Origin: Rugamonas brunnea
GTDB taxonomy: Bacteria; Pseudomonadota; Gammaproteobacteria; Burkholderiales; Burkholderiaceae_D
Assembly (NCBI RefSeq): GCF_014042345.1
Contig: NZ_JACEZT010000008.1
Coordinates: 124,001-188,000, forward strand
Reading direction: 5' to 3'
Length of the DNA stretch: 64,000 nt
Numbering within the stretch: position 1 is the stretch's first letter; every line of letters begins with the position of its first letter. Shown here piece by piece: positions 18,256-27,205 of the stretch. The position numbers were made by a program, and so were the translations under genes. The notes under the pieces are model-generated. The model made no database searches. It worked only from the letters and a program-made list of their open reading frames with translations, and was not told where the DNA came from.

Positions 18256-18615
18256 TTAGCAGCAGCGGCCGCCGGAGCAGCAAGCGCTTTGCGCCGGCGC
18301 TGCGTCAGCCGCGCCAATGCCGGCCCAGCGGCCCAGTTCGGTCCGGTTCGGGTAGCGGCCGGCCAGCGCCACTTCGCCATCGACCAGGATCAAGGGCAGT
18401 GCCTCCGCGCCGGAGCGTTCCAGGAAGGCCTTGACGGTCGGGTTCTCGGCGAACGCCATTGGTTGTTGCGACAGGTTGAAGCGCTCCAGTTGCGCGCCAT
18501 TCGTCTTGGCCCAGTCCACATCGGCGGCGAAGCGCACCAGCGCCTGGTCGACTTCCACGCCGCACACGCCGCTGCTGCAGCACAGGGCGGGGTCAAAAAT
18601 CTGTATGGTTGCCAT
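18256..18615 (-). CDS. arsD: Arsenite metallochaperone ArsD
   Basis: The 119-residue protein begins MATIQIFDPALCCSSGVCG, with C12, C13 and C18 placed as in E. coli ArsD, where they bind arsenite and hand it to ArsA. The C-terminal SACCSGGRCC supplies further pairs (C112/C113 and C118/C119). An upstream TTG is in frame, but the ATG at 18615 has AAGGA at good spacing. It precedes arsA directly, as in known arsDA pairs. Confidence 0.95.
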   Translation of the reverse strand: MATIQIFDPALCCSSGVCGVEVDQALVRFAADVDWAKTNGAQLERFNLSQQPMAFAENPTVKAFLERSGAEALPLILVDGEVALAGRYPNRTELGRWAGIGAADAAPAQSACCSGGRCC

Positions 18616-18626
18616 GATTGATCCTT

Positions 18627-18794
18627 TCAAGGTCGTGCGTTTGAATAAGTCAGGCCGTCAGCATCCCGATCTTTCCCGATACGGGCCGGTTCCAGCCTGA
18701 GTTTAGCTTTATCGTGCTGCAATTCATACCGCGCCAGCGCAAGGCAGGGGCCAAAAGCTGGCCCGGTACCGGGCAGGGAGGGCAGCGTCGTCAT
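18627..18794 (-). CDS. Possible small ORF filling the aquaporin-arsD gap
   Basis: An open frame of 55 codons starts with an ATG that overlaps the aquaporin stop (ATGA) and ends 11 bases before the arsD start. It begins MTTLPSLPGTGPAFGPC and has a basic, hydrophilic second half. The fit to the gap is exact and suggests translational coupling. Against it, third codon positions are only about 60 percent G/C, far below neighbouring genes, and rare codons such as CGA and AGG occur. It could be a small protein, a leader that couples arsD translation, or chance. Confidence 0.3.
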   Translation of the reverse strand: MTTLPSLPGTGPAFGPCLALARYELQHDKAKLRLEPARIGKDRDADGLTYSNARP

Positions 18795-19552
18795 TGCTCC
18801 GTTCTGGCTGGAACGGAGCGCCGGGCGACGTTGCCGGACGTTGCCGTGTTTGCGACCGCCGCATCGACGGGCACTGCGTCCGCGATTGCCGCTGCGGCGG
18901 GCGCCGGGTACAACCAGCGGAACAGCAGCGCCGCGGCGGCGCCACCCAGCAGCTGCGCCGCGATGAAGCCCGGGGCGTCGGCCGGACGAATACCGGCGAA
19001 CGTGTTGCTGGCGGCGCGGGCCAGGGTCACGGCCGGATTGGCAAACGAGGTGGACGCCGTGAACCAGTAGGCCGAAGTGATATAGGCCGCGACCGCGAAC
19101 GGCGTGGCGGCCGGACGGCTGCGCGACGTGCCGATGATGACGGCGATCAGCCCGAACGTCGCTACGCATTCGCTCCACCACTGGCTGGCGCCCGTGCGCA
19201 CGTGTTCCGATGCGAAGAACAACGGCGCGTCGAACATGGCGTGCGCGGCCGCCACGCCGGCAAACGCGCCGGTCACCTGCACCGCGATATAGGGCAGCAC
19301 GTCGCGTCGCGGCAGATTGCCCAGCCATGCTTCAGAGAGCGTCACGACCGGATTGAAGTGGGCGCCCGACATGGCGCCGAACATCAGGATCAGCGCCACC
19401 AGCCCGGCCCCGGTGGCGATGGTGTTGGCCAGCAGGGCGATGGCGACGTTGCCGCCCGCCAGTCGCTCGGCCATGATGCCGGAACCGACCACGACGGCCA
19501 GCAGCATGGCCGTGCCCAGTCCCTCGGCCACGAGACGGCGTGCGACGCTCAT
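18791..19552 (-). CDS. Aquaporin/MIP-family channel in the ars operon (AqpS-like role)
   Basis: The 253-residue inner membrane protein has six hydrophobic segments and two half-helix signature loops: FNPVVT (NPV instead of NPA, residues 67-69) and FANPAVT (NPA, 172-174). Aquaglyceroporin relatives conduct As(OH)3, and in Sinorhizobium meliloti an aquaporin (AqpS) replaces the pump in the ars operon, letting arsenite made by ArsC leak out. Its place between arsC and arsDA points to the same role here (inference). The start overlaps the arsC stop as ATGA. The C-terminal tail of about 35 residues is Ala-rich and hydrophilic. Confidence 0.88.
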   Translation of the reverse strand: MSVARRLVAEGLGTAMLLAVVVGSGIMAERLAGGNVAIALLANTIATGAGLVALILMFGAMSGAHFNPVVTLSEAWLGNLPRRDVLPYIAVQVTGAFAGVAAAHAMFDAPLFFASEHVRTGASQWWSECVATFGLIAVIIGTSRSRPAATPFAVAAYITSAYWFTASTSFANPAVTLARAASNTFAGIRPADAPGFIAAQLLGGAAAALLFRWLYPAPAAAAIADAVPVDAAVANTATSGNVARRSVPARTEQ

Positions 19553-20028
19553 GGCGCGATCCGTCCGATGCGGTCCAGCTCGGCTTTCAGGCGGGCGTGG
19601 TCCGTCTTCAGTTGCGCCAGCGGCAGCGCCAGGAAGGCTTCGATGCGCGCGCGCAGCGTGCGGTAGGCTTGCTGGAACGCGGCATCGATTTGTGCGTCTG
19701 TGCCGGTGGCGTGGGCCGGATCGTCCACGCCCCAGTGCGCGCGCAACACCGGGCCCAGGTAGGCCGGGCAGGTTTCGCCGGCCGCGTTGCCGCACACGCT
19801 GATCACGATGTCGGGCGTGACGGGCAGGTTATCCCACGATTTGCTGAAATAGCCTTCGGTCGCAATGCCTTCACGCTGCAGCAGCGCGATCGAGCGCGGA
19901 TGCACAAAACCGGCGGGCTTGCTGCCGGCGCTGATGGCGCGCCAGCCTGCCGGCGCCAGGTGGTTGAAGGTGGCCTCGGCCAGGATGGAGCGGCACGAAT
20001 TGCCGGTGCATAGCATCAGGACGTTCAC
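19549..20028 (-). CDS. arsC: Arsenate reductase ArsC (low-molecular-weight phosphatase-like)
   Basis: The 159-residue protein has the CX5R phosphate loop CTGNSCRS (C7 to R13) near its N-terminus and further cysteines C79 and C87, the three-cysteine arrangement of the phosphatase-fold, thioredoxin-coupled type of ArsC. The enzyme reduces arsenate to arsenite in the cytoplasm. A GTG start at 20028 is chosen because AGAGGA lies six bases upstream and the family begins at this point; no ATG fits. It follows arsR by 23 bases and overlaps the aquaporin gene. Confidence 0.92.
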   Translation of the reverse strand: MNVLMLCTGNSCRSILAEATFNHLAPAGWRAISAGSKPAGFVHPRSIALLQREGIATEGYFSKSWDNLPVTPDIVISVCGNAAGETCPAYLGPVLRAHWGVDDPAHATGTDAQIDAAFQQAYRTLRARIEAFLALPLAQLKTDHARLKAELDRIGRIAP

Positions 20029-20051
20029 GAAATTCCTCTGGAAATCAACGG

Positions 20052-20408
20052 TTATTGTGGGGTGAGGGACTGCGCCGGGCCGCATCCGGCCGGTACGCAT
20101 GGCGCCACGGCTGGCGAACAGCTTTGGCCGGCGCAGCAGTTCTCGGTCAGGAAGGAAACCAGGCCGTTCATGGTGTCGAAATTGGCGCTGTAGATGACGA
20201 AGCGGCCCTCCTGGCGGCCAACGACGAGCTTGGCATGGCTCAGTTCCTTCAGGTGGAACGACAGTGACGAGGGCGCGATATCGAGTTGCTCGCCTATCTT
20301 GGATGCCGCCAGCCCGTCTGGGCCCACCTGCACCAGCAGGCGGAACACGGCCAGCCGGCTTTCCTGGGCGATGGCCGCCAACGCGGCCAGAACGTCTTGG
20401 GTTTCCAT
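20052..20408 (-). CDS. arsR: ArsR-family arsenite-responsive repressor
   Basis: The 118-residue protein has a winged helix of ArsR type (residues about 10-80, with LDIAPSSLSFHLKELSHAKLV as recognition helix). The metal-site cysteines are not in the recognition helix as in plasmid R773 ArsR. They cluster at the C-terminus: C91, C92, C97, C104 and C109. This resembles the Acidithiobacillus type with C95/C96/C102. It should repress the operon until arsenite binds. An in-frame TTG lies upstream, but the ATG at 20408 is preferred. Confidence 0.92.
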   Translation of the reverse strand: METQDVLAALAAIAQESRLAVFRLLVQVGPDGLAASKIGEQLDIAPSSLSFHLKELSHAKLVVGRQEGRFVIYSANFDTMNGLVSFLTENCCAGQSCSPAVAPCVPAGCGPAQSLTPQ

Positions 20409-20424
20409 CAGATTGCTTTCATAG

Positions 20425-20440
20425 TTCAAGAATCATTGAA
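20425..20440. promoter_or_regulatory. Candidate ArsR operator
   Basis: TTCAAGAATCATTGAA has perfect five-base arms (TTCAA/TTGAA) around six bases and begins 17 bases before the arsR start codon. Known ArsR operators are A/T-rich imperfect palindromes containing TTGAA/TTCAA elements at such positions, so autoregulation is likely. Confidence 0.5.
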
Positions 20441-20720
20441 ATATCATAGCGCCGTCGGCACGACATAGCAAATATTGTTGAAGAACTGATGCTCCCTCTG
20501 TGTTGGGCTGCTCTCCAGTGCAGCCTGATGCCATTAGTCCTCGCGGCCATGTCTGTCAAGTGCTGACTATACAACCCACGATTTCTCTCTTCTCCCTGTA
20601 GTGACGGGCATTCTTGTCGCATTTCCGGCGATCTCCCGGCCGGCGCGCATGCTGCAACGCAGCACCTGTGGTGGTAAAAAACGACAGCGCATTTCACATT
20701 ATAAAAACTCATATCGCTAT

Positions 20721-20749
20721 TTGAAAAAGCGTGGAAGTGCTGTTAGAAT
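20721..20749 (+). promoter_or_regulatory. Sigma-70 promoter of the pyruvate dehydrogenase operon
   Basis: TTGAAA (20721-20726) and TAGAAT (20744-20749) are separated by exactly 17 bases. Transcription would start near 20756, giving a leader of about 87 bases before aceE. No terminator-like hairpin is seen in the leader. Confidence 0.7.
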
Positions 20750-20842
20750 CTACCCACTAAATTGTCGTATTGGTAAATAATCAGCGCAGTACCGTCCGCC
20801 GGCGATCCCTGGATCAAGGCATTCACACAGGAGACTTCATAC

Positions 20843-23539
20843 ATGTCAGCTCAACTTGACCAGGTAACGGCGCTCACCGCCATCGACCCTGATTCGCAGG
20901 AAACGAAAGAATGGCTTGATGCACTGGAAGCGGTGCTCGAACAAGAGGGTCCGGATCGCGCGCATTACCTGATGGAGCGCCTGGTGGACCTGGCGCGCCG
21001 CCGCGGCGCCCACATCCCGTTCTCCAGCAACACGGCCTATGTGAACACCATTCCGCAGCACCAGGAAGCCCATTGCCCCGGTAACCTGGAACTGGAAGAG
21101 CGCCTGCGCTCGTACATGCGCTGGAACGCGATGGCGATGGTGGTCAAGGCCAACCGCGCCGACGGCGACCTGGGCGGCCACCTGTCGAGCTTCGCCTCGC
21201 TGGCCAACATGCTGGGCATCGGCTTCAACCACTTCTGGAAAGCCCCGAGCGACACCCACGGCGGCGATCTGCTGTACATCCAGGGTCACTCCTCGCCCGG
21301 CATCTACGCGCGCGCCTTCCTGGAAGGCCGCCTGACCGAAGAACAGCTGCTGAACTTCCGCCGCGAAGTGGACGGCAAGGGCCTGTCCTCGTACCCGCAC
21401 CCGAAACTGATGCCGAAGTTCTGGCAGTTCCCCACCGTGTCCATGGGCCTGGGCCCGCTGATGGCCATCTACCAGGCGCGCTTCCTGAAGTACCTGCACG
21501 CGCGCTCGATCGCCGACACGGCCGAGCGTAAGGTGTGGGCCTTCTGCGGCGACGGCGAGATGGATGAACCGGAATCGATGGGCGCCATCGGCATGGCCGC
21601 GCGCGAACAGCTGGACAACCTGGTCATCGTCGTCAACTGCAACCTGCAGCGCCTGGACGGTCCGGTGCGCGGCAACGGCAAGATCATCCAGGAACTGGAA
21701 GCGGACTTCCGCGGCGCCGGCTGGAACGTGGTCAAGGTCATCTGGGGCCCGGGCTGGGACGAGCTGCTGGCCCGCGACAAGGACGGCATCCTGCAGCGCG
21801 TGATGATGGAAACCGTGGACGGCGAATACCAGAACTACAAGGCCAAGGATGGCGCCTACGTGCGCAAGCACTTCTTCGGCAAGCATCCGAAGCTGCTGGA
21901 AATGGTCGCCAACATGACCGACGACGACATCTGGCGCCTGACCCGTGGTGGCCACGATCCGCACAAGATCTACGCCGCCTTCAAGGTCGCGCAGGAACAC
22001 AAGGGCCAGCCGACCGTGATCCTGGTGAAGACCGTCAAGGGCTTCGGCATGGGCAAGTCGGGCGAGGCGCGCAACACGGCGCACCAGACCAAGAAACTGG
22101 ACGACGCGGCCATCCGCGAAATGCGCGATCGCTTCGCGCTGCCTATCCCGGACGACAAGCTGGCCGAGATCCCGTTCTTCAAGCCGGCCGACGATTCGCC
22201 GGAAATGAAATACCTGCACGAGCGCCGCGCCGCGCTGGGCGGCTACCTGCCGCAGCGCCGCGAGAAGGCCGAGGAAGCCCTGCCGGTGCCGGCGCTGTCC
22301 ACGTTCCAGAACGTGCTGGACGCGACCCCGGAAGGCCGTGAAATCTCGACCACCCAAGCCTACGTGCGTATCATCACCTCGCTGCTGAAAGACCCTAACC
22401 TGGGCCAGCGCGTGGTGCCTATCCTGGTCGACGAATCGCGTACCTTCGGCATGGAAGGTCTGTTCCGCCAGATCGGTATCTTCAACCAGCAAGGGCAGTT
22501 GTACGAGCCGGTCGACAAGGACCAGGTGATGTACTACCGCGAGGACAAGGCCGGCCAGATCCTGCAAGAGGGTATCAACGAAGCGGGCGGCATGAGCTCG
22601 TGGATCGCGGCGGCCACGTCGTACTCCACCAACAACCGCGTGATGGTGCCGTTCTACACCTTCTACTCGATGTTCGGCATGCAGCGTATCGGCGACCTGG
22701 CCTGGGCGGCCGGCGACATGCGCGCCCGCGGCTTCCTGATGGCCGGTACGGCCGGCCGCACCACGCTGAACGGCGAAGGCTTGCAGCACGAAGATGGCCA
22801 CAGCCACATCATCGCGGCCACCATCCCGAACTGCGTGCCTTACGATCCGACCTTCTCGCATGAAGTGGCGGTCATCATCCAGGACGGCCTGCGCCGCATG
22901 GTGGCGGAACAGGAAGACGTGTTCTACTACATCACCATCATGAACGAGAACTACTCGCACCCTGGCCTGAAGGCTGGCCAGGAAGCGGGCATCCTGAAGG
23001 GCATGTACCTGCTGCAGGAAGGCGACAAGGCCGCCAAGCAGCGCGTGCAGCTGATCGGCTCGGGCACCATCCTGCGCGAATCGATCTTCGCCGCCGAACT
23101 GCTGAAGAACGACTGGAACATCGCCGCCGACGTGTGGTCCGCTCCGTCGCTGACGCTGGTGGCCCGCGAAGGCCAGGATTGCGAGCGCTGGAACCTGGTC
23201 AACCCGGGCAAGACGCAGCGCGTGCCGTACGCCACCGAATGCCTGCAAGGCACCGAAGGCCCGATCATCGCCACCACCGACTACATGCGCGCCTTCGCGG
23301 AGCAGATCCGCGCCTACGTGCCGAAGAACCGCACCTACCGCGTGCTGGGCACGGACGGTTTCGGCCGCTCCGACAGCCGCGCCAAGCTGCGTGAATTCTT
23401 CGAGGTGAACCGTTACTACATCACGGTCGCCGCGCTGAAGTCGCTGAGCGAAGAAGGCAAGATCGACGTGTCCGTGGTGGAGCAGGCGATCGCCAAGTAT
23501 GGCATCGACGCCAACAAGCCAAATCCGGTGACCCAATAA
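20843..23539 (+). CDS. aceE: Pyruvate dehydrogenase E1 component (homodimeric type)
   Basis: The 898-residue thiamine-diphosphate enzyme decarboxylates pyruvate and passes the acetyl group to the lipoyl arms of E2. The length fits the single-chain alpha2 E1 of proteobacteria. The ThDP/Mg motif GDGEMDEPESMGA begins near residue 235 and ends at the NLQRLDGPVRGNGKIIQELE block; LNGEGLQHEDGHSH lies in the C-terminal half. AGGAG is 11 bases before the ATG. It is first in an operon with aceF (21-base gap) and lpdA (12-base gap), all in the same reading frame. Confidence 0.97.
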   Translation: MSAQLDQVTALTAIDPDSQETKEWLDALEAVLEQEGPDRAHYLMERLVDLARRRGAHIPFSSNTAYVNTIPQHQEAHCPGNLELEERLRSYMRWNAMAMVVKANRADGDLGGHLSSFASLANMLGIGFNHFWKAPSDTHGGDLLYIQGHSSPGIYARAFLEGRLTEEQLLNFRREVDGKGLSSYPHPKLMPKFWQFPTVSMGLGPLMAIYQARFLKYLHARSIADTAERKVWAFCGDGEMDEPESMGAIGMAAREQLDNLVIVVNCNLQRLDGPVRGNGKIIQELEADFRGAGWNVVKVIWGPGWDELLARDKDGILQRVMMETVDGEYQNYKAKDGAYVRKHFFGKHPKLLEMVANMTDDDIWRLTRGGHDPHKIYAAFKVAQEHKGQPTVILVKTVKGFGMGKSGEARNTAHQTKKLDDAAIREMRDRFALPIPDDKLAEIPFFKPADDSPEMKYLHERRAALGGYLPQRREKAEEALPVPALSTFQNVLDATPEGREISTTQAYVRIITSLLKDPNLGQRVVPILVDESRTFGMEGLFRQIGIFNQQGQLYEPVDKDQVMYYREDKAGQILQEGINEAGGMSSWIAAATSYSTNNRVMVPFYTFYSMFGMQRIGDLAWAAGDMRARGFLMAGTAGRTTLNGEGLQHEDGHSHIIAATIPNCVPYDPTFSHEVAVIIQDGLRRMVAEQEDVFYYITIMNENYSHPGLKAGQEAGILKGMYLLQEGDKAAKQRVQLIGSGTILRESIFAAELLKNDWNIAADVWSAPSLTLVAREGQDCERWNLVNPGKTQRVPYATECLQGTEGPIIATTDYMRAFAEQIRAYVPKNRTYRVLGTDGFGRSDSRAKLREFFEVNRYYITVAALKSLSEEGKIDVSVVEQAIAKYGIDANKPNPVTQ

Positions 23540-23560
23540 ACAGAATACGGAGCAAACGCT

Positions 23561-25222
23561 ATGAGCATTGTGGAAGTCAAAGTCCCGGATATCGGCGATT
23601 TCAAGGAAGTCGAAGTCATTGAATTGATGGTCAAGGTGGGCGACACGATCAAGGTCGACCAGTCCCTGGTGACCGTGGAATCGGACAAGGCCAGCATGGA
23701 GATCCCCTCCAGCCAGGCCGGCGTGATCAAGGAGATCAAGGTCAAGGTGGGCGACAAGGTGGCGGAAGGTTCGCTGCTGTTGCTGGTGGAAGCCGACGGC
23801 GCCGCCGCCGCACCCGCACCGGCTGCCGCCGCCGCACCAGCACCGGCGCCTGCCGCCGCTGCCCCAGCGCCTGCCGCAGCACCTGCCGCGCCAGCCGCAT
23901 CGGCCGGCCCGGTCGAGGTGAAGGTGCCCGACATCGGTGACTTCAAGGAAGTGGAAGTGATCGAAGTGATGGTCAAGGTTGGCGATACGGTCAAGGTGGA
24001 CCAGTCGCTGATCACCGTTGAATCGGACAAGGCCAGCATGGAAATCCCGTCCAGCCACGCCGGCGTGGTCAAGGAAATCAAGGTCAAGGTGGGCGACAAG
24101 GTCGCTGAAGGTTCGCTGGTGCTGGTGGTCGAGGCAACCGGTGGCGCCGCTGCACCTGCCGCAGCAGCCGCGCCTGCCGCAGCAGCCGCACCCGCTGCCG
24201 CCAGCGCGCCTGCCGCTGCTGCCGCTGCTCCTGCCGCCGCCGCTGCACCAGCCGCTTCGGCCGGCTCGGTGGTGACGGGCAAGCTGTCGCACGCTTCGCC
24301 GTCGATCCGCAAGTTCGCCCGCGAACTGGGCGTGGACCTGGGCCTGGTGCCCGGCACCGGCCCCAAAGGCCGCATCACCCAGGCCGACGTGCAGGGCTAC
24401 GTCAAGGGTGTGATGGCTGGTACCGTGGCCGCGCCAGCCGGCGCCGCCAAGCCTGCCGCCGGCGGCACCGGCGTGGGCCTGGACCTGCTGCCATGGCCGT
24501 CGCTGGACTTCAGCAAGTTCGGCGCCACCGAACTGCTGCCGCTGTCGCGCATCAAGAAGATCAGCGGTCCTAACCTGCACCGCAACTGGGTGATGATCCC
24601 GCACGTGACGCAGTTCGACGAAGCCGACGTGACCGACCTGGAAGCATTCCGCGTCGAGTCCAACGCTGCCAACGCCAAGAACAAGGATGCCGCCAAGCTG
24701 ACCATGCTGGCGTTCGTGATCAAGGCCTCCGTCGCCGCGCTGAAGAAGTTCCCGGCCTTTAACGCCTCGTTGGACGAGAAGGGCGAGAACCTGATCCTCA
24801 AGCAGTACTACAACATCGGCTTCGCGGCCGACACCCCGAACGGCCTGGTGGTCCCCGTGATCAAGGACGCCGACAAGAAGGGCGTGGCGCAGATCGCCAA
24901 GGAAATGGGCGAACTGTCGGCACAGGCGCGCGAAGGCAAGCTCAAACCGACCGACATGCAGGGCGCCAGCTTCACCATCTCGTCGCTGGGCGGCATCGGC
25001 GGCACGCACTTCACGCCTATCGTGAACGCGCCGGAAGTGGCGATCCTGGGCCTGTCCAAGGCCTCGATCAAGCCGGTGTGGGATGGCAAGGCCTTCCAGC
25101 CGCGCCTGATGATGGGCACCTCGCTGTCCTACGACCACCGCGTGATCGACGGCGCCATGGGTGCACGCTTCGCCGTGTACCTGGGCGAAGTGCTGGCCGA
25201 CATGCGCAAAATTCTGCTGTAA
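23561..25222 (+). CDS. aceF: Dihydrolipoamide acetyltransferase (pyruvate dehydrogenase E2)
   Basis: The 553-residue core subunit of the complex has two lipoyl domains (residues 2-77 and 117-192) with lipoylated lysines K43 and K157 in ESDKAS. Flexible Ala/Pro linkers join them to a peripheral-subunit-binding domain (about 243-281, [20 protein letters not shown]) and the acetyltransferase domain, whose active site DHRVIDG contains H526. The two lipoyl domains are nearly identical to each other and to the one on LpdA. It transfers the acetyl group to CoA in the cytoplasm. Confidence 0.97.
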   Translation: MSIVEVKVPDIGDFKEVEVIELMVKVGDTIKVDQSLVTVESDKASMEIPSSQAGVIKEIKVKVGDKVAEGSLLLLVEADGAAAAPAPAAAAAPAPAPAAAAPAPAAAPAAPAASAGPVEVKVPDIGDFKEVEVIEVMVKVGDTVKVDQSLITVESDKASMEIPSSHAGVVKEIKVKVGDKVAEGSLVLVVEATGGAAAPAAAAAPAAAAAPAAASAPAAAAAAPAAAAAPAASAGSVVTGKLSHASPSIRKFARELGVDLGLVPGTGPKGRITQADVQGYVKGVMAGTVAAPAGAAKPAAGGTGVGLDLLPWPSLDFSKFGATELLPLSRIKKISGPNLHRNWVMIPHVTQFDEADVTDLEAFRVESNAANAKNKDAAKLTMLAFVIKASVAALKKFPAFNASLDEKGENLILKQYYNIGFAADTPNGLVVPVIKDADKKGVAQIAKEMGELSAQAREGKLKPTDMQGASFTISSLGGIGGTHFTPIVNAPEVAILGLSKASIKPVWDGKAFQPRLMMGTSLSYDHRVIDGAMGARFAVYLGEVLADMRKILL

Positions 25223-25234
25223 GGGGAGCGATCT

Positions 25235-27022
25235 ATGAGCACTGTGGAAGTGAAAGTACCGAACATCGGCGACTTCAAGGACGTGGAAGTGATCGAGGTG
25301 ATGGTCAAGGTGGGCGATACCATCAAGGTCGACCAGTCGCTGGCGACGGTGGAGTCGGACAAGGCCAGCATGGAGATCCCTTCGACCCACGCCGGCGTGG
25401 TCAAGGAACTCAAGGTCAAGGCGGGCGACAAGGTCAATGAAGGCAGCCTGCTGCTGATCGTGGAAGCGAGCGGCGCTGCCGCCGCGCCTGCGGCAGCGGC
25501 CCCGGCACCTGCTGCGGCCGCACCGGCCCCGGCGCCTGCCCCGGCACCGAGCGCCACCCCGGCCGTGGCGCCGATCGGCGGCAGCTACACCGGCGCCGTC
25601 GACATCGACTGCGACATGATGGTGCTGGGCGGCGGTCCTGGCGGCTACTCGGCCGCCTTCCGCGCGGCCGACCTGGGCCTGAACACGGTCATCGTCGAGC
25701 GTTACGAAACGCTGGGCGGCGTGTGCCTGAACGTCGGTTGCATCCCGTCGAAAGCGCTGCTGCACGTGGCCTCCGTGATCGACGAGACGGCCCACATGGC
25801 CAAGACCGGCGTCACCTTCGCCAAGCCCACCATCGACATCGACCAGGTGCGTGCATACAAGGAAGGCGTGATCAAGAACATGACCGGCGGCCTGGCCGGC
25901 ATGGCCAAGGCACGCAAAACGCAGGTTGTGGTCGGCGTCGGCCAGTTCCTGAGCGCGAACCATATCGAAGTGACCGCCAAGGATGGCAGTAAGAAGGTGG
26001 TGCAGTTCAAGCAGGCCATCATCGCCGCCGGTTCCTCGGTGGTGAAGCTGCCGTTCGTGCCGGAAGATCCGCGCATCGTCGATTCGACCGGCGCGCTGGA
26101 ACTGCGCCAGATCCCGAAACGCATGCTGGTCATCGGCGGCGGCATCATCGGCCTGGAAATGGCGACCGTCTACTCGACGTTCGGTGCGCGCATCGACGTG
26201 GTCGAAATGATGGATGGCCTGATGCAGGGCGCCGACCGCGACGCGGTCAAGGTCTGGCAGAAGTACAACGAAGCGCGCTTCGACAACATCATGACCAAGA
26301 CCAAGACGGTCGCGGTGGAAGCGCTGCCCGAAGGGATCAAGGTCACCTTCGAGGCCGCCGAGGCAGGCGCCACGGCGCCCGCGCCGCAGCTGTACGACCT
26401 GGTGCTGGTGGCCGTGGGCCGCAGCCCGAACGGCAAGAAGATCGCCGCCGACAAGGCTGGCGTGGTGGTGACCGACCGCGGCTTCATTCCGGTCGACAGC
26501 CAGATGCGCACCAACGTGCCGAACATTTTCGCCATCGGCGACCTGGTGGGCCAGCCCATGCTGGCGCACAAGGCGGTGCATGAGGCGCACGTGGCGGCCG
26601 AAGCGGCCGTGGGCCAGAAGTCGCACTTCGACGTCAAGGTCATTCCATCGGTGGCCTATACCGATCCGGAAGTGGCATGGGCCGGCATCACGGAAGACGA
26701 AGCCAAGGCCAAGGGCATCAAGGTCGAGAAGGGCCATTTCCCGTGGGCCGCGAGCGGCCGCGCCGTGGCCAATGGCCGCGCCGAAGGCTTCACCAAGCTG
26801 CTGTTCGACGCCGAGACCCACCGCATCATCGGCGGCACCATGGTCGGCACCCACGCCGGCGACATGATCGGCGAGATCGCGCTGGCCATCGAGATGGGTT
26901 GCGACGGCACCGACATCGGCAAGACCATCCACCCGCACCCGACGCTGGGCGAATCGATCGGTATGGCCGCTGAAGTGTACGAAGGCAGCTGCACCGACCT
27001 GCCGCCGCCGCGCAAGCGCTAA
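25235..27022 (+). CDS. lpdA: Dihydrolipoamide dehydrogenase (E3) with N-terminal lipoyl domain
   Basis: The protein has 595 residues, about 120 longer than a classical E3. The extra part is a lipoyl domain (residues 2-77, K43 in ESDKAS) and an Ala/Pro linker. The FAD-binding [15 protein letters not shown] starts at 131, the redox disulfide is [13 protein letters not shown] (C164/C169), the NAD site is [12 protein letters not shown], and the His-Glu pair HPHPTLGE lies near the C-terminus. It reoxidises the lipoyl groups of E2 using NAD. Lipoyl-bearing E3 is known from Neisseria, Ralstonia and relatives. Confidence 0.97.
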   Translation: MSTVEVKVPNIGDFKDVEVIEVMVKVGDTIKVDQSLATVESDKASMEIPSTHAGVVKELKVKAGDKVNEGSLLLIVEASGAAAAPAAAAPAPAAAAPAPAPAPAPSATPAVAPIGGSYTGAVDIDCDMMVLGGGPGGYSAAFRAADLGLNTVIVERYETLGGVCLNVGCIPSKALLHVASVIDETAHMAKTGVTFAKPTIDIDQVRAYKEGVIKNMTGGLAGMAKARKTQVVVGVGQFLSANHIEVTAKDGSKKVVQFKQAIIAAGSSVVKLPFVPEDPRIVDSTGALELRQIPKRMLVIGGGIIGLEMATVYSTFGARIDVVEMMDGLMQGADRDAVKVWQKYNEARFDNIMTKTKTVAVEALPEGIKVTFEAAEAGATAPAPQLYDLVLVAVGRSPNGKKIAADKAGVVVTDRGFIPVDSQMRTNVPNIFAIGDLVGQPMLAHKAVHEAHVAAEAAVGQKSHFDVKVIPSVAYTDPEVAWAGITEDEAKAKGIKVEKGHFPWAASGRAVANGRAEGFTKLLFDAETHRIIGGTMVGTHAGDMIGEIALAIEMGCDGTDIGKTIHPHPTLGESIGMAAEVYEGSCTDLPPPRKR

Positions 27023-27030
27023 GGCTGACG

Positions 27031-27094
27031 CCGGGGTCAGGTCATGAAGTCACGCAACTTGCATGACTTCATGACCTGACCCCGGTTTTTTTTT
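27031..27094 (+). terminator. Terminator of the pyruvate dehydrogenase operon with a perfect 22-base stem
   Basis: Positions 27031-27052 are exactly complementary to 27064-27085 (arms contain GGGGTCAGGTCATGAAG and its complement), with an 11-base loop that itself contains GCAACTTGC. A run of nine T follows. Such a long perfect stem is more than a terminator needs and resembles an interspersed palindromic element that has been adopted as one. Confidence 0.9.
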
Positions 27095-27205
27095 CTGGCG
27101 AATCCGTATTTCTACGGACGACAGGCAGGCGGTTTTCTCCGATACTGCACGCAGTAGCCTGCGGGCTGCCACGAAGACTAATCAGTCCAATTACGGAGAC
27201 AACGT

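Larger units (their letters stand above)
20409..20842. other. Intergenic region between divergent arsR and aceE
   Basis: These 434 bases carry the promoters of the divergent ars and pyruvate dehydrogenase operons. At the arsR side is a palindrome; at the aceE side a strong sigma-70 promoter. A 97-codon minus-strand frame (20419-20712) has no recognisable product and atypical codon use, so I read it as non-coding. Nothing else could be identified. Confidence 0.6.

Noticed and set aside
20419..20712. 97-codon minus-strand frame upstream of arsR
   Set aside because: Lies in the divergent control region, overlaps the arsR operator, and has no recognisable family or ribosome site.
23800..24275. 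Highly repetitive Ala/Pro-coding sequence in aceF looking like a DNA repeat array
   Set aside because: It encodes the flexible linkers between lipoyl and core domains, which are normally Ala/Pro-rich.
20846..26938. A 2030-codon open frame on the minus strand opposite the pyruvate dehydrogenase operon
   Set aside because: All three operon genes share one frame, and G/C-rich third positions keep the mirrored frame free of stops. It encodes only low-complexity His/Gly/Arg/Asp-rich sequence and is a shadow of the real genes.
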